A stretch of 64,000 bases of DNA, taken from Cardinalis cardinalis. Its lineage: Eukaryota; Chordata; Aves; Passeriformes; Cardinalidae. Location: NCBI GenBank assembly GCA_014549065.1, contig JACDOX010000323.1:491053-555052 (forward strand), written 5' to 3'. Every line of letters begins with the position of its first letter. Position 1 is the first letter of the stretch. The notes under the pieces are model-generated. The model searched no databases. It saw only the letters and a program-made list of their open reading frames with translations, and had not been told where the DNA came from. Shown here piece by piece: positions 1 to 12,929 of this stretch. A program made the translations under genes and the position numbers.

Positions 1-2499
1 GTGCTGTGCCATGGAAGTGTCCACAGCTCCCAGACACAGAGCAGGCTGAGGGCAGCCCTCATCTGCTGCTCTGGCCAAATATAGAAAACTTGCANATTAC
101 ACCCCAGGTTGCTGAGGTGGCAGGGAGCAGAAGAGGNGAGGGAAAGGCATTTCTAGGAAAACTCAGGCATACAGTGGCTGTAANAGGAGCTCCAGTGACT
201 TTTATCACAGTTCTGGTGGGTCAGAGCTTCCCTGCAAATCAAAGCATCTATGCTTGGCTGCCTTTTNGAATTTGCATTTGTTGTTGTCACAGAGCAAACC
301 ACAAGGCTGCAGATAAAAATCTGCCTATCAGGTCATCAGGACCAAACAAAATTTTTNATTTGTGTTCCTCAGGTCCCATGCAGAGATCCTCAATTTGCAC
401 ATGCCCAGGCTGTTTTGCATGCCCAGTCTGTCCCGATTTGTGAGATCTTGTGCCTGGAGTGCACCGTGGTGCACACACTGCTCACAGCACTGCACAGGAC
501 GTTATCCAGCAGTGATTCCTTCCGAGTTCCCTGTCAGGCCACTGCCCAACATCAAATCTCAGTTTGTTTTCCCCTCTCTTATCATAAATCACTCTTGAAG
601 TGACTGCCAAACAAATGAAAAAAGAACCCAAAAAAACATGCAGGAGCACTCACCAAGGAAGCTAAACAAATCCTCGTTGTAGTTAAACTAAAGGACCCAC
701 CCAAAACAGTTAGCAATTCCCCCAGGCAGGGCTGCTCTTCCCATGCAAAGCATCTCTCAACCAAGGATTCCTTTAGATAGGGCATCCCCAAATAATTTAC
801 NCGTCTCAAAAAGAGTAAAGTTCCTAGGCTCTTGAACTGCTGTTATTTCACAACACTTGCAATCATTTAAACAACTCTTCATGGCCCTGACACTAAATGT
901 ACTCTCTCAGCCTTTCTTTCCCAGTTCAGCTTTTCCTGCTCTTGTATTTTCCAGAAAGAAGCCTCTGGAATCTGCTCCTGTGCTGGCCTGGCATGAAAGT
1001 GAAGCTCTCCTTTTAAGCCTTGCCTTTGGCCTAAACACTCAGTTCTAATAATATTTGAATGGCATCATTTGATCAACACCAGTGTAATGCTCATGGCTTA
1101 CAAAGACTNCATCAGAACAGCTCCTCATGGCCCTCTAGCTCAGCTACCAAAAAAAAATTAAAATTTTTTTAAAAACCTAAATTTTTTTTAAAAATTAAAA
1201 AAATTAAATTAAAAAAATCAAACCTCTCAAAAATGTAAAATCATATTTGTGCATATATACACAAGTCTTCTAACAGTTAAAGTAAAATTACTTTCCAAGC
1301 TCAAAGCTGAACACAGATGGCAAATGTAGCACTGAGCATCTGAGGGTGCTTTGGTAGCCCAGCTGCAGCTGCTTACAAACACTGGTTTGGGATCCCCACC
1401 CACCCCTGCATGTTGAAAATTCTCCCAGCTAAATCTCCTGAAGTTCTCATCAGTCCTTTTCCTGCTCCTTCCTGGTAACATTGAGAGTTTGTTTTCTTTC
1501 AGGACAGACATTCCCTGCTGTGCTTTTCCTGGTTTCAGACTATTTTTAATATTTCTTTTAAGTTGCTATGGCAACAGGGAATAACAGATGGTAAGAGTTA
1601 AAATTATGCCACAGGAGACATTTATCATCATAGCTCTGTATAATGTGAGCTCTTTTCCTCTGAATTTTTCCCCAAGCTGGACACTCCCCTCATTATTTTG
1701 TGATGGCTACACTAATGAATGTATTTGCCTAATGAAGAGCTCAAACCTCTCAAATTTACCAGCCCATGTTTGATGGGCTATGGNAATTGCATTAATGAGA
1801 AAGTGGCCATGTTTATTTCTTGCCATTTCCTACTGAAAGAGCCAGGCTTCTGATACCAGATTTCATGCTTTCCTCTGNCCACAAATAAATCACATTCATT
1901 TCTGAGGTGCCAAGTTTACNAAAAAAAATTATTTAATAGCTTTAAGGTAATTAAAATCCAGAATGGGTTACATAAGATCTATAGGAGCAATTTATGCAAA
2001 TCTGGTCCTTTAGGAGGATCACGTTCATCCCCAGTAATCTACTCACTCTGGGAAGGAAAACAAAAATATAAGCACAGCTTCCANTAACTTAGAAAAAGTT
2101 GTATGCACCTGTGAGACCTGAAGCTGAAAGATGGGGAGTACTGAACTTGGGGTCCACACCTCAATCAATATTGATTTCAGGAAGTATTTGCAAATATTAT
2201 TCCATCTTTCACTAAGCTTGGGCCAGCTGAACCAGTTTTACCTGCCACCCAAGGTAGGGATGCTTGGTTACCAATGAAACTAATATCTTCTCCTTGAAAG
2301 CTTAAAAATCTCATTCTAATGGCAAGTACTCAGAAATCATCAATTTTTAGAGACAAAACACCCTTACAAAAACGTGAAATGATTTCTTGGAGCCAATCAT
2401 GAGCAAGACCATGAGAGCTCAGCCATACCAGTCTCCCTGGGAATCTCCATCACATCCCAGCGAGCAGCCCCAGTGGGGATCTGCGGGGCTCCATTTCAG
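1..2499. other. Intergenic, no gene recognised
   Basis: Ordinary AT-moderate sequence with single Ns. Short frames have no recognisable domain. Apart from the A/T tract at 1149-1219, I see no repeat or signal I can name. Confidence 0.6.
1149..1219 (+). repeat. A/T-only low-complexity tract
   Basis: Runs of A and T with almost no other base. Similar short tracts lie at 15606-15641 (A-rich), 37200-37217 (T18), 39838-39853 (A) and 59492-59513 (A). (GT)n runs lie at 5149-5162 and 30765-30777. Confidence 0.9.
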
Positions 2500-3085
2500 G
2501 TCTGGAGCTCTTTAATGGGAGGCTGGGCACGAGTGAGCAGTGCCCTGCAGCCAGGAGGGCCAGCCCTGTGCTGGGGACGTCAGGAACAGCATCAGGCAGG
2601 CAGGGGAGGGATTGTCCNGCTCTGCTCTGGGCTGGGGCAGCCTCACCTTGAGTATTGTGTGCAGTTTGGGGTGCCACAAGGTGAGAGAGATATTGGACCN
2701 TTAGAGAGCATCCAGAGGAGGGAAACAAAGGGGGTGAAGTGTCTGGATGGGAAGCCATGCAAGGAACAGCTGAGGTAATTTGGTCTGTTCAGCCCAGAGA
2801 GGAGGAAATTGAGGGGAGACCTCGCTGCAGTTACAACTTGCTCAGGATGGGCAGGCCCTGATCTCATAAATCAGAGGCAGGACTCAAGGAAACCCCACAA
2901 AGCTGTGGCAGGGCAAGTTTAGGTGGGATATTGGGGAAAGGCTCCTCCCCCAAGGTGCAGTCAGGCACCAGAAAAGGCTCCCCAGGAGAATGGCACTGGC
3001 ATCAAGGCTGGCAGTGCNAAAAGCATTTGGGCAATGCCCTCAAGCAGCACGTGGTGACATTCCTGGGGTTGAACTGTACAGGACC
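2500..3085 (+). mobile_element. CR1 LINE fragment (3' portion)
   Basis: The sequence runs through the usual CR1 3' landmarks in order: CCTGCAGCCAGGAGGGCCAG, a TTGAGTATTGTGTGCAGTTTGG block, CATCCAGAGGAGGG, TCAGCCCAGAGAGGAGG, a TTTAGGTGGGATATTGGG block and GGCTCCCCAGGAGAATGG. All frames are broken, so it is an old truncated copy of the avian non-LTR retrotransposon. Confidence 0.85.
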
Positions 3086-3473
3086 ACTTGAACTTTCACA
3101 ATGCCTGTGGGTCCCTTTGAACTCAGGATATTGTGTAACCCCCCTAAAGAGACCAAGGTGATATCCAGCAGAGNTCCTTGGGTCTCCCCAGTTTGCTCAG
3201 TTACTGTGGCTCTACGCACACACAAAGCACAGACCAAATTCTCCCTTTGGGACCTGGCAGTTTATGCAATGCAGCAGTTTCAGGATAAGTGGGGAGCATT
3301 TGGTTCATACTATCTCAAGTACCAGATAGCTCCAACTGTGTTTGNTCTCCTAAGCATACAGCAGTCACAGAACATCAAACAAATTCCACAGGATCAGCAA
3401 CCTTAAAGGTATCTTGACAGATTTACAATGCTCAGAGTTGCCAGGCAATGCTAACAAAAAAATACCCATACAC

Positions 3474-3945
3474 ATAGAATCATAGATTGGTTTAGGTTGA
3501 AAAGAACCTTAAAAATCCTTTNATACCACCCCCTGCCATGGGCAGGGACACCTTNCACCNGACCAGGCTGCTCAGTGCTCCATCCAGCCTGGCCTTGAGC
3601 ACCTCCAGAGATGGGGCACCCACAGCTTCTCTGGACAATGTATTTCCACGTCTCAACTGAAGAGTTTCTTCTTGAGATCCAATCCAAACCNACCCTCTTT
3701 CAGTTTAAGACCATTCCCCCTTGTCCTAGCACTGCATGGCCTGGTAAAAAGCTCCTCTCCAGCTTTGTTGCAGGCCNCCTTCAGTTGTAAATCCTGAACC
3801 CTGTGGAACAGCACCCATCTCTGCTCTCCACTTGCTCACCAAACCATCAACCACAACTCTGAGTGTGACCATCCAGGCAANTCCTTACTCACTGAGCAGT
3901 CCATCCACCAAACCCACGCCTCATGCAGCCACAGCTCCGAACAAG
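3474..3945 (-). mobile_element. CR1 LINE fragment, reverse orientation
   Basis: The plus strand opens ATAGAATCATAGATTGGTTT, the reverse complement of the CR1 3' tail, followed by GGCAGGGACACCTT, CATCCAGCCTGGCCTTGAGC and CATTCCCCCTTGTCCTAGCA. From about 3800 onward it resembles a more upstream CR1 segment (AACTCTGAGTGTGACCATCC...), so an internal deletion or two nested pieces are possible. It is non-functional. Confidence 0.83.
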
Positions 3946-6900
3946 ATTGTGGAAATAAACACTAAATAACTGTGAGCATTGTCTCCAATAAACTCATTTG
4001 GACTNTAAGAGTGGCAAAGAACTTGAGGCTAGAAATCTCAGTAGAGCTCTGCTCTCCAAAATGTTCAAGTTGCTATAAAGTAATGGTTTACAGTTCCCAA
4101 GCTAAAATGACACCCAAAATAAATATCAAATGCAGATTAAATGCTTGATAATGATGCTAAAATCCAGAATATGGGGATCAGTCCAGACTTGGATTATAAT
4201 ATGTACTGGTTTTCTTCAAGTTGTTTGGATTTTAAATTTTTCAGAAAAGCTAGTCCTGACAAAGCTGGGAACAAATGATCTGGAACAGCAGAATTGCTAT
4301 TCAAAGGCAATAGATATAGAACTAAAAAAAATTAAATCTCACACCTACAAAAAGGTAGCATGTCACAAATAATCTGATTTCCAAAACACACAACCATGGG
4401 CAATGCCCAAACTACCTGCTGGAACCAACCAGGGGACTGAGAGAAGAAAGAGGCATGGGATCATAAGAAAAGGTAGTTTTAATAAAGATGTGCTGCAAAA
4501 CCTTTATTGCTGCAGATCCACAAAACAAACAAACAAAAAAAGCATCATTTGAATTCCAAATTAAATATTTGGTGCCTAAGCTCAGTAAAGCAGCTTATTT
4601 GTGCAGTTAAAGCCATTGATGAAAATAATTGCCAGTTAAAAGCCTAAAGCACTCATCAAAATAGAACTTGAGGACTCCTCTGTGTCAAGAGCAAACAGCT
4701 TGAAAGGAGTGACCAAAAAGAGGAAGGAAGTTTTCACATGGAGGAATTCCCCCCTTGCTTGGTTTAGGGGCAGTCCTGCTGTACAACACTGCAGGGGTTT
4801 CAGAATGTCACAGCAACTGGGGTGTGACCATAAATGCCTTCAGAGGATCTCCCCAAGATTAATTCAATCCTTGCCAAAGGGTCCCTATTTCTGTGGTTCC
4901 TCATCTTGTGTGCCAACTTGCATGTGCCCAAAGCCCATGCAAGGCTCCATGAAATCAAAGGAGGTAAATCAGATACTTGCCCTTACACTCAACAAAACAT
5001 TCACCACCATTAATTCATATGCCTACATTCTNTTCTGGACTTCTGTGAGCAGTTTCCCGATTTCCAATTCTCCAACAAAATTACAAGGAACTAACTGTGG
5101 CAAAACCACAGAAAAATGCTGGGGAGAAGTTATTATCATATTCTTTTTGTGTGTGTGTGTGTCTATTCAGTCATTGCCTCAATCTGGGTATTTAGGCATG
5201 GTAAAAGTAGCATGAAGTAATCCCTCTACTGAGTGATTTAATTGGGGGTTTAAAAAAGCCTTTCATTCTGAATAAAATCAGAAATATGAGATACTGGACT
5301 GATTTTAAAACACAATGATTTAAACCATACATGGTCTCCCTCTGTGATTTGTATTTACATCGAAGTTTCATTCATGCATCTTTCCTAACCTTCCTTGTCA
5401 CTGAGAATCTCAAAGGGCACAGAACAAGCGTTCCCACTTGAGACATTTTAAAAAACTAAAATTAATNCTTAGGCAAACTTCAGCCTCTCTTGCCATACAC
5501 CTATGANACTGGAAAAGGTCACTATGGAGTTNACCAGCCCTGAGCAGACAAAGAGAAAAAAATGCCAATTTTGGCATTCCGTATCCTAACAAGCAACTTA
5601 AAGGATTTGGGTTTTCCTCTGGCTGGTTGCCATGCATTCCTTGAGAATCAAGAAACCATCCCAAGCCACTCCTTCCATGTAAGGGGAGTAGAAGGAAACT
5701 CTTCCTAGGATCTGCTCTCCCTGCAATGAGCCAGCTGAGCAGGAGTGATATTTTTCACAAGTTTCCCCCAAGCCAGGTGGTCCATGGGAGCCCAAGCACA
5801 GCAGGCAGCCCTGGCAGAGGACACAACAGGAGCGTGGTGCCCTCTGCTAATCCCCAGCAGCAATTAACAGCGTGGCACTGCTAATTGCTCTGCAGGTGTA
5901 ACGTGCCACAAGAGCTGCAGCAAGCTGAGAAACGGTCTCACCCTCAGCAGGGAGGAGACAGAGCTCATTCATCTACAGACTAAAACCCAGGTAATTAATC
6001 CTGCTGATCCATCAGCAGCACAGTCAGCTCAGCAGAGAAACACTAAACCCTGCACGCTGTGCTTATCCCAAACTTGCAGAGACAAGCAAAACATCCTCTC
6101 AGCATTTAGCTGCTGAAAGTCAGGAGCTTGGGAGGAGATGGCACAGCTTCTTTTGCCCTTCCAAAACNGAGAATCTTAGTAACTGCTCTGCAAACACAAT
6201 GAAAGTGGCCAANGACACTGGTCCTAGCTGTGTCTGCTGAGTTATAAATAGAGCACACTGCACATGCTCTCATTGCTTAGGATCTCCTCCAAAGAAAGGC
6301 AGGCTGACTGAAAATCACTCATTTGTGATGGGTTTTCACATCCAAAGGCTTCAGGAAACCCCTGTTTTGGAAGTTCCTTGCTATTAAAGCAGAACAAGCT
6401 CTTCCAAGTCGATTTCCCCCAAATTCTTGGCAGATGCAACCAGAATCCGTTTGTGCCCAGTGCAGCTGGTAACACATTTGTTCCCACTGATATCATGGAA
6501 AGGCAAGGGAGAAATTAAAACATGGCAAAGCCACACTGGCACCACACTTCATTCAGAGATGACAGCNCCTTGGTAGCTGAAAACACAGTTACTATACTGA
6601 GACATGTTTTAAAATAATTTCGGAAGGGAGAGCTACAAAAATTGATGCTTTGGGAAAACAAGCAATCAGCTATAAGCTAACCATGGACTACATTTTGCNT
6701 AAATTAGCTTCCTTGTTAGGCTATTTCAGCAAAGAAGAATGTTGTAATTGACTCATTTCTAAGGTTCAGAGGCCCTGTAGTTGTGTACATAATTAGTTTA
6801 TCATTAAAAATTACTTTTCCTTGGTTTGTACAGCCACAGCAGTGGTTTCACTCAGCGTTATCACAAGCTGTCAAGTGCAGATGGTACCATGGAGTCAGAC

Positions 6901-9900
6901 TACCCTGCCTTGAAGGTGNTATAATCTTATTTACTGCACAGCATTTCCCTTGTTTAAGAACATACTTGACACAATTTGTATCCTGAAAATGCCTCTTACT
7001 ACTCTGCACCTAAGAGTGTGACCAGCATCATATCAGAATTGCCACAATTACTGAGAACTTGGAGTAAGAAAATATTTTCTCTCATTTAGCAANACCTGCC
7101 CAAAAAGAAGCTGCTGAACTACCCCCCAAGTTGTGCAAACCAACTGCCTGTTTCTAAAGCAGAAGAGGCAAGCAGTCTCCATAGCCACACTTGGAGCTAA
7201 GGNAAGAGCCTGGTAAATTAAAGGGGTTTTTAACACAAGCAGTTGGTTACANTTGGAATTAATCATCTCACTAAAATGCTAAATTGTTAGGTCAACTCCA
7301 TCTAGCAACATGACCATGGCGAAATAGAATCACTGACACCGAGATAGGGATTGAGAAAACCTCTTTGCAAAAGCATCAAAAGCCAGCAAAGTACACGGTT
7401 TGGAAATTGGTGAAATTGCATATTTCACTATTTTCAAGTTTCCCGCCCTTACAAGACTTGACTGTATACCNAATACAACTACCAATTAATTTGCTGCATG
7501 TGTTTACTTGTGTTATCTTAAACATGCAGTAGCTGGGTTTGCATTTACTTGTCATTTTTCTGGGAAAACACATGGAATGGTGAGCAAAGAAAAAAAGAGT
7601 TTATCCCTCTAGGCTTGACAAGAGACCAAAGAGACTCCTCTGTAGAGTCACAATATCAACTTCAGCGCTCACACTGAAGAAATAGAAATTCCTGAAGGAA
7701 GCAGCAATAAACAAAGTGGTGTCCAAGGATGGGGAAGGAAGATGGCTTTGCAGCAGCTGCTGCTCAGTCCAAAGGAGTTTTTCAGCAGCTGCCAGCTGCA
7801 ATTTTCCCTGGATGCTTCTGCTGCTGTCCATTCAGAGGTGTAACAGACTAGCAGACCACTGGCTTGGCCCATAATGACAATTCTCCCACTCCAGTGGAGG
7901 CAAAATCATCACAAAAGAAAAAGCACTACTGAAGGCCACTATGGGTTACAGCCCACATCCTTCAGCTTCACTTCCCAGCAGCACAAAATCTTCTTCAGCC
8001 CCCACTCCTAGCAAATTCATTTCTCCTCACCCTGGGAACAAACATTTCAGCACTTTCATCTCCTGATAAAGGCCACCAAGCAGCCAAGGCACNGATTCCA
8101 GTGGAGCAGCACAGGCTGAGGGACCACAGGTGACCATTCAGCTGCTGGCACAAACCAAACTCACATCAAGCCCATGCTGCAAATATTGCCTGCATTTGTC
8201 TTATACACAAATGCTGGTTTTCTCTTGGAATTGTTTAAANATAAATAAATGAAGTGATAATGAAGCTGGCCAAAGTTGGAAGTTTAATCAAATTTAACCC
8301 ACATGCTTGCAGGATGGTGGAGAAGGAGAGGGATTGATGTCAGCTGAGCATCCTCCTCAGGGCATCAGGAATGGAATTNAGCAAAAATAATTTCAGAAAG
8401 AACGCTTACAAGCCAGCTTTGGGTATTCTGAAGACAAACTCCCACAAAGTTAGCACTCAGATCTGCAAACCTTCACTGTGATGAGAAGTGAGACTTTTTG
8501 CTCACCGCCCCCCTCCAGCAGCCACTAACTCTGGTGGGAGCCCCAGGGCTGAGCCAGCAACAGCCAAAACTCCACTGGGAACCCCCAGATCTGCAGGTCC
8601 TGGCCCACCCCACCAACANCCCACAAAGATCTAGGCCACCTCTTCCAACATGGTCATTTAAAACAGGTTATTCCCTCTGCTACCTAAGGATTTAAAGCCA
8701 GTTTATGCAGATTATGTCTTCCTCCAGGCAACATGAACATTCATCTTACCTGAAGGATGTAATAAAGAGGAATGATCTCTTGTGCTGTAACCATTTCACA
8801 TGCCCAGCTTGAAGATTAAAAGGATTAAAAGTTCTTATTCCCTATCCACATGGACACCACGTGTGTAAGGAAATGCTTTAATTGAATTCATGGAGCTACA
8901 ATGTGAGCCATAATTTAAATAATAGAAAAATGAGGTATTGAATTTCCAAGGATATTTTGTAATTGGAATGAGAGCAGCTGCCAAAAGACAAAAAAGCTTG
9001 AGGGCAAACAGAGTCTATGGGTTTGGGCAGCAGCAGGTAAGCAGAACACTGAATCTGAGATTGATTACATGGGTTTGTCTGGTCTGAAAAGAAAGAGACT
9101 GAAGAATTAGCAAAGTCCTCTGAAATAAAACTCACATGTAAAAAAAACCAGCAGCATCTGAGCACACTCACTGGAACCAGCAGTGTCCTATTCCTGTGAG
9201 GACACATTCTCCTGTAGAGAAGGAGAAACAGGAACACTGGGTTTTTAGCAGGTTTCACAGAAGTTACAGTTGGTTCAGGTAGAATTACTTATTATTTGAT
9301 TAGCCCTTGCCTAATTTCTGCTAATTCTTAGGTGAAGATCCAGTGTGTGCTTAGAAAAAAAAAGTCATCATCTAAAATACAAACAGCTGAAATTCACCAA
9401 TTCCTGTGCTATTTCATTCCCAGTGTAAATGAACCTTCAAGTCAGGATTCCCACAATTTGCACTGCCATTAAAAATAAAATTTAAAAATCACCTTACTGC
9501 CNGATCTGGGCAAGCATCCTGGCCATCTGAGGGTTCTAAGTTTTCTCTTTAAATGAAACCAGAATCTCAGCACTAAAAAATGGGGACCTGGTAATGCTTT
9601 CAGGACAGGGGCAGCAAGAGTGCAGAAAGTACCACGGCATAAACACTGGAGAAACATTTACCAGACCATCAGATGTACACTATGCTAAACAAAAAANTGA
9701 AATACTCTTTACTGTCCAAAGCCAGAGCTCACAATTTAGCCAATAAAATGCAGAGGTATCAGACCTAACCCATCTCCCAGCTCTGCAGCAGCCACTGCTT
9801 CCTCAGTAAGAACATAAATACATGTCTGAAATAAAAAAGTCTGAATGAAACTCTCAAACCCAATTCCCACAGGCTGCCCTAACATTGACTATAAATATTT

Positions 9901-12531
9901 TAACAGGTCCATTGTTCTAGCTTAAAAACAGAAGGACTAATAACATTTTACTTCAAGTTTTTCAATAATTGGCAATATTTTAGAGCACCTGGAGACAAAA
10001 GCTCATGGGAGAATTACAGATTTCNTTGGAAATGATGGTCATACTACTGCAGAGGGGAAAAAATTGATACCTTGATATTTTTCTAAGTCTCATTAACTTA
10101 AACCAAGTACAGAATTTGGGAGGAGTCTGACTCATGACACTGGAATGCTCAGTGTTGTCAATATTGAGTAAACCCACTGTCACACCTTTCTACATCTCAG
10201 TCTGGACAACAGAATTGAGCACAGATCTGGATTTGGAACCCAGAAATCCATCAAAAATCAAATTTAATCATGTCAACCATGCAGTTATGAACCACCCCCN
10301 ATGGACAATGAAATCACCTTTATAAGCAAGCAACTACTGCAAAACCAATTATAAATAGCACAAAGGACCCAATTGTTTTAATTTCAAATTAACCAGGCTT
10401 GCTTCAAAGTCCAAACCATTGCCAAAATAAACCAGAAGACCTATGGTTACATCATAACACAAAAGGCAACATAAGAATCCCCTTCCTGAGGCAATGATGG
10501 CATCCAATCAATTTAAGTTCACATTATTAGCTGTGTAGCAATAGGAGAAGCAAAGTATTGGGGCATTAAATAGTTCTTTACACAGCTTTGAAAATCCCCC
10601 ACAGGGTCAGATGCCTCAAGTCCTACCTCACAACTGAGGGCCANAGCAGAATATGTGAGGGCACATATTTCTTATCTAGGCACACAGATCTGTAAACCCT
10701 CATTTTAAACAAATCTGTTTCTTCTGAAACCCATTTCAGACCTCTCCCCCTTGATTTTCCAGCAGTGGGCTCCAACTGCTGCCAGATCTGTGTTTATGTA
10801 AATGGGGAGAAATTCCATCTCCCGTTTAGCCAATGCCACAAAAATGACCCTCTTAATTAGCTTCAGGTTCCTTTCCAGGAAGTTTACTAGGGGTCATAAG
10901 AGCACTAAAGCCACAGAAGAAGAAAAAGTGGAGGAGCAGCTTGGTCCTTGAACCCAGAACTCCGCGTGAACCAGCTCAGCCTTCCTGCACTGCCCTCCTC
11001 CAAAGGGCCTGTCCGGGGCCACAAAGATGAGATGGCAGCAACTCCTCTCACTGAGCTCTTAAAGCCCTCTTCTTGCAACCCTTCTTGGAAGAACTNCATC
11101 CCAAACCTCCCCTTTTTTCTCCTAACACCCTTGCAACTGCAGTTATGATGATTTCTGCAGGTCCATCCCAAGAGCAGGACTGCAGCACAGGTTATCTGGC
11201 GCTGCTTGACCTTTTCCAGGTAGCTGAGAGCACACATGCAGTTTAAAACCAGACATATTCTTGCCTTTCACTCAGCCAGTAGCTGAGGGACACACAAAGG
11301 CAGGGGTGCAGCTATTCTGTGGGGGAGAAGGAAATGGGGAACAGCTTCAAAACACCCTAATCATTGAATTATAGGGGAAGGGGACAAAAATACAATCAGG
11401 CTTTGCTGACTCTATCATCACCAGGTTAATTCCAAGCTATTCATTTTCCTCTTACCTTTGTGAAGCACTTGAACACAAAATTTCCCAAATGCTGAAGACA
11501 AAGCCGTGGAGGCAGGACACAGATCAGGCAGTTCTAGGGATGCTGCCCAGGCCCAGCAAGCCCAAGGTCCACCCAGAAATCCTCTCAAGAGCAGCAGAGG
11601 CAGAGAGCTGGAAATGTACAATGCACCCTGGAGAACACCGTAGAGAAAACAGCCACCAAAACCACACAGCCAACAGCAGCTCAGGAGGAAAGACCAAGTG
11701 CAAGGCTGGCAACCAACAGTCCCTTCCTGGGGCTGAGCTTAAAGAGGGCTCCTGTGCCCAGGGGAGGGGAGGCAGGGCTCAGGTGAGGCTGATCAGGGCC
11801 ATCAGAGCCAATCAGGGCCCCAACAATGAGCAGCTGCTGTTACCCTTTCTGGCATTTCATCAGCATAGGCATATGGGGGAAAAAAAGGTGAGCATTCAAT
11901 AGAATGCAATTCATTTGGAAGGAAATTCACTTACTCTCAACAGGAGAATTTTAGGATTTTCACTTGAAAGAAGAAAGAGGTGCTCACCTCCTCATTTTAG
12001 CCATGTTTTTTGTCCTGAGAGCCTCATAATAAGTATATGATATCATGCTTTTATGGCACTGAGGTACACACTCATTTTCAAATAAAGCATGTCAGACTGT
12101 TCACTAAACAGATAAAGTTGAGTCATNCACAAACCCTGTCACAGCCAGTGAGACACCAAGGATTTCAAAGTGAGACTACAAAGACATTCCAGCCATTTGG
12201 TGCAGAGTCTGGAGGTATGGATCACTCCTAAATGGAGCCTGTCCTGTCTCACATCCTCACGGTACAGGGCTGGATTCTGGGTTTCATGAGTGGTTGCAGA
12301 GAAAGAAAACCACAAAATCTCTTAGGAGAAGGATCCTGTTAAGAAATTCCCACAGTCAGTGGAGGCTCTCTGAAATGACTGTGACCCACTGATGTGATCT
12401 CCCACACGCAGAGCCCCCAGCTCTGCACCTGAGGGTCACACTCACCCATGGTTTCACCCCCAGGCTGTTGACAAGCAGCAGACAACACAGATGCCTCACA
12501 CCCTGGCACCGCCCTGCACTGCCCCATCAAC
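3946..12531. other. Intergenic, mostly single-copy DNA
   Basis: About 8.6 kb with no CR1, LTR or gene that I can recognise. The longest open frame (4682-5215, plus) has a low-complexity, domain-free translation and no promoter context. There is a (GT)n run at 5149-5162. Undetected regulatory elements are possible but cannot be judged from one sequence. Confidence 0.6.
11995..12036 (+). repeat. Dispersed 42-bp direct repeat, copy 1
   Basis: TTTTAGCCATG, then a T run and CCTGAGAGCCTCATAATAAG recur at 14895-14936 in the same orientation with two or three differences. Confidence 0.8.
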
Positions 12532-12537
12532 CAGGGC

Positions 12538-12923
12538 TGTCACAGACACATCCTCTGAAAAGTCTTTTCCTTTAGATTTTTCTCCTGAGAAGCTGAGAGG
12601 CCTCAGAAATGAAATGTGAACAATGATTATCTGCTGCTGTGGAATGTGGCAGATGCATTGGTCTCATGTGGTTGTTTCTAATTAATGACCAATCACAGTC
12701 CAGCTGTGTCAGGACTCTGAGCAGTCACAAGATTTTATTATTCATTCCTTTCCTTTCTTTTCTGGCCTTCTGATGTTTCCTTTCTCTTTCTTTAGTATAG
12801 TTTTAATATATCATTTTCTTTTAATATGATATATATCATAAAATAGTAAATCAGCCTTCTGAAACACGGAGTCAAGATTCTCATCTTTTCCCTTGTCCTG
12901 GGGGCCCTCACACTCCACCACCC
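12538..12923 (+). mobile_element. Solo LTR, family A, endogenous retrovirus (ERVK-like)
   Basis: This is an old retroviral long terminal repeat with no internal genes attached. It begins TGTCACAGAC and contains the family's landmarks: CTCCTGAGAAGCTGAGAGGCCTCAG early, ATGACCAATCACAG in the middle, and an AT-rich stretch followed by ATCAGCCTTCTGA near the end. The flanks carry the same 6 bases, CAGGGC (12532-12537 and 12924-12929), which fits a target-site duplication. The TATA/poly(A) region reads TAGTAAATCAGCC, so the AATAAA of other copies is lost here. Confidence 0.88.
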
Positions 12924-12929
12924 CAGGGC

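Noticed and set aside
4682..5215. 177-codon plus frame
   Set aside because: It has no ATG at the first codon, no known domain, and an N and a (GT)n run inside.
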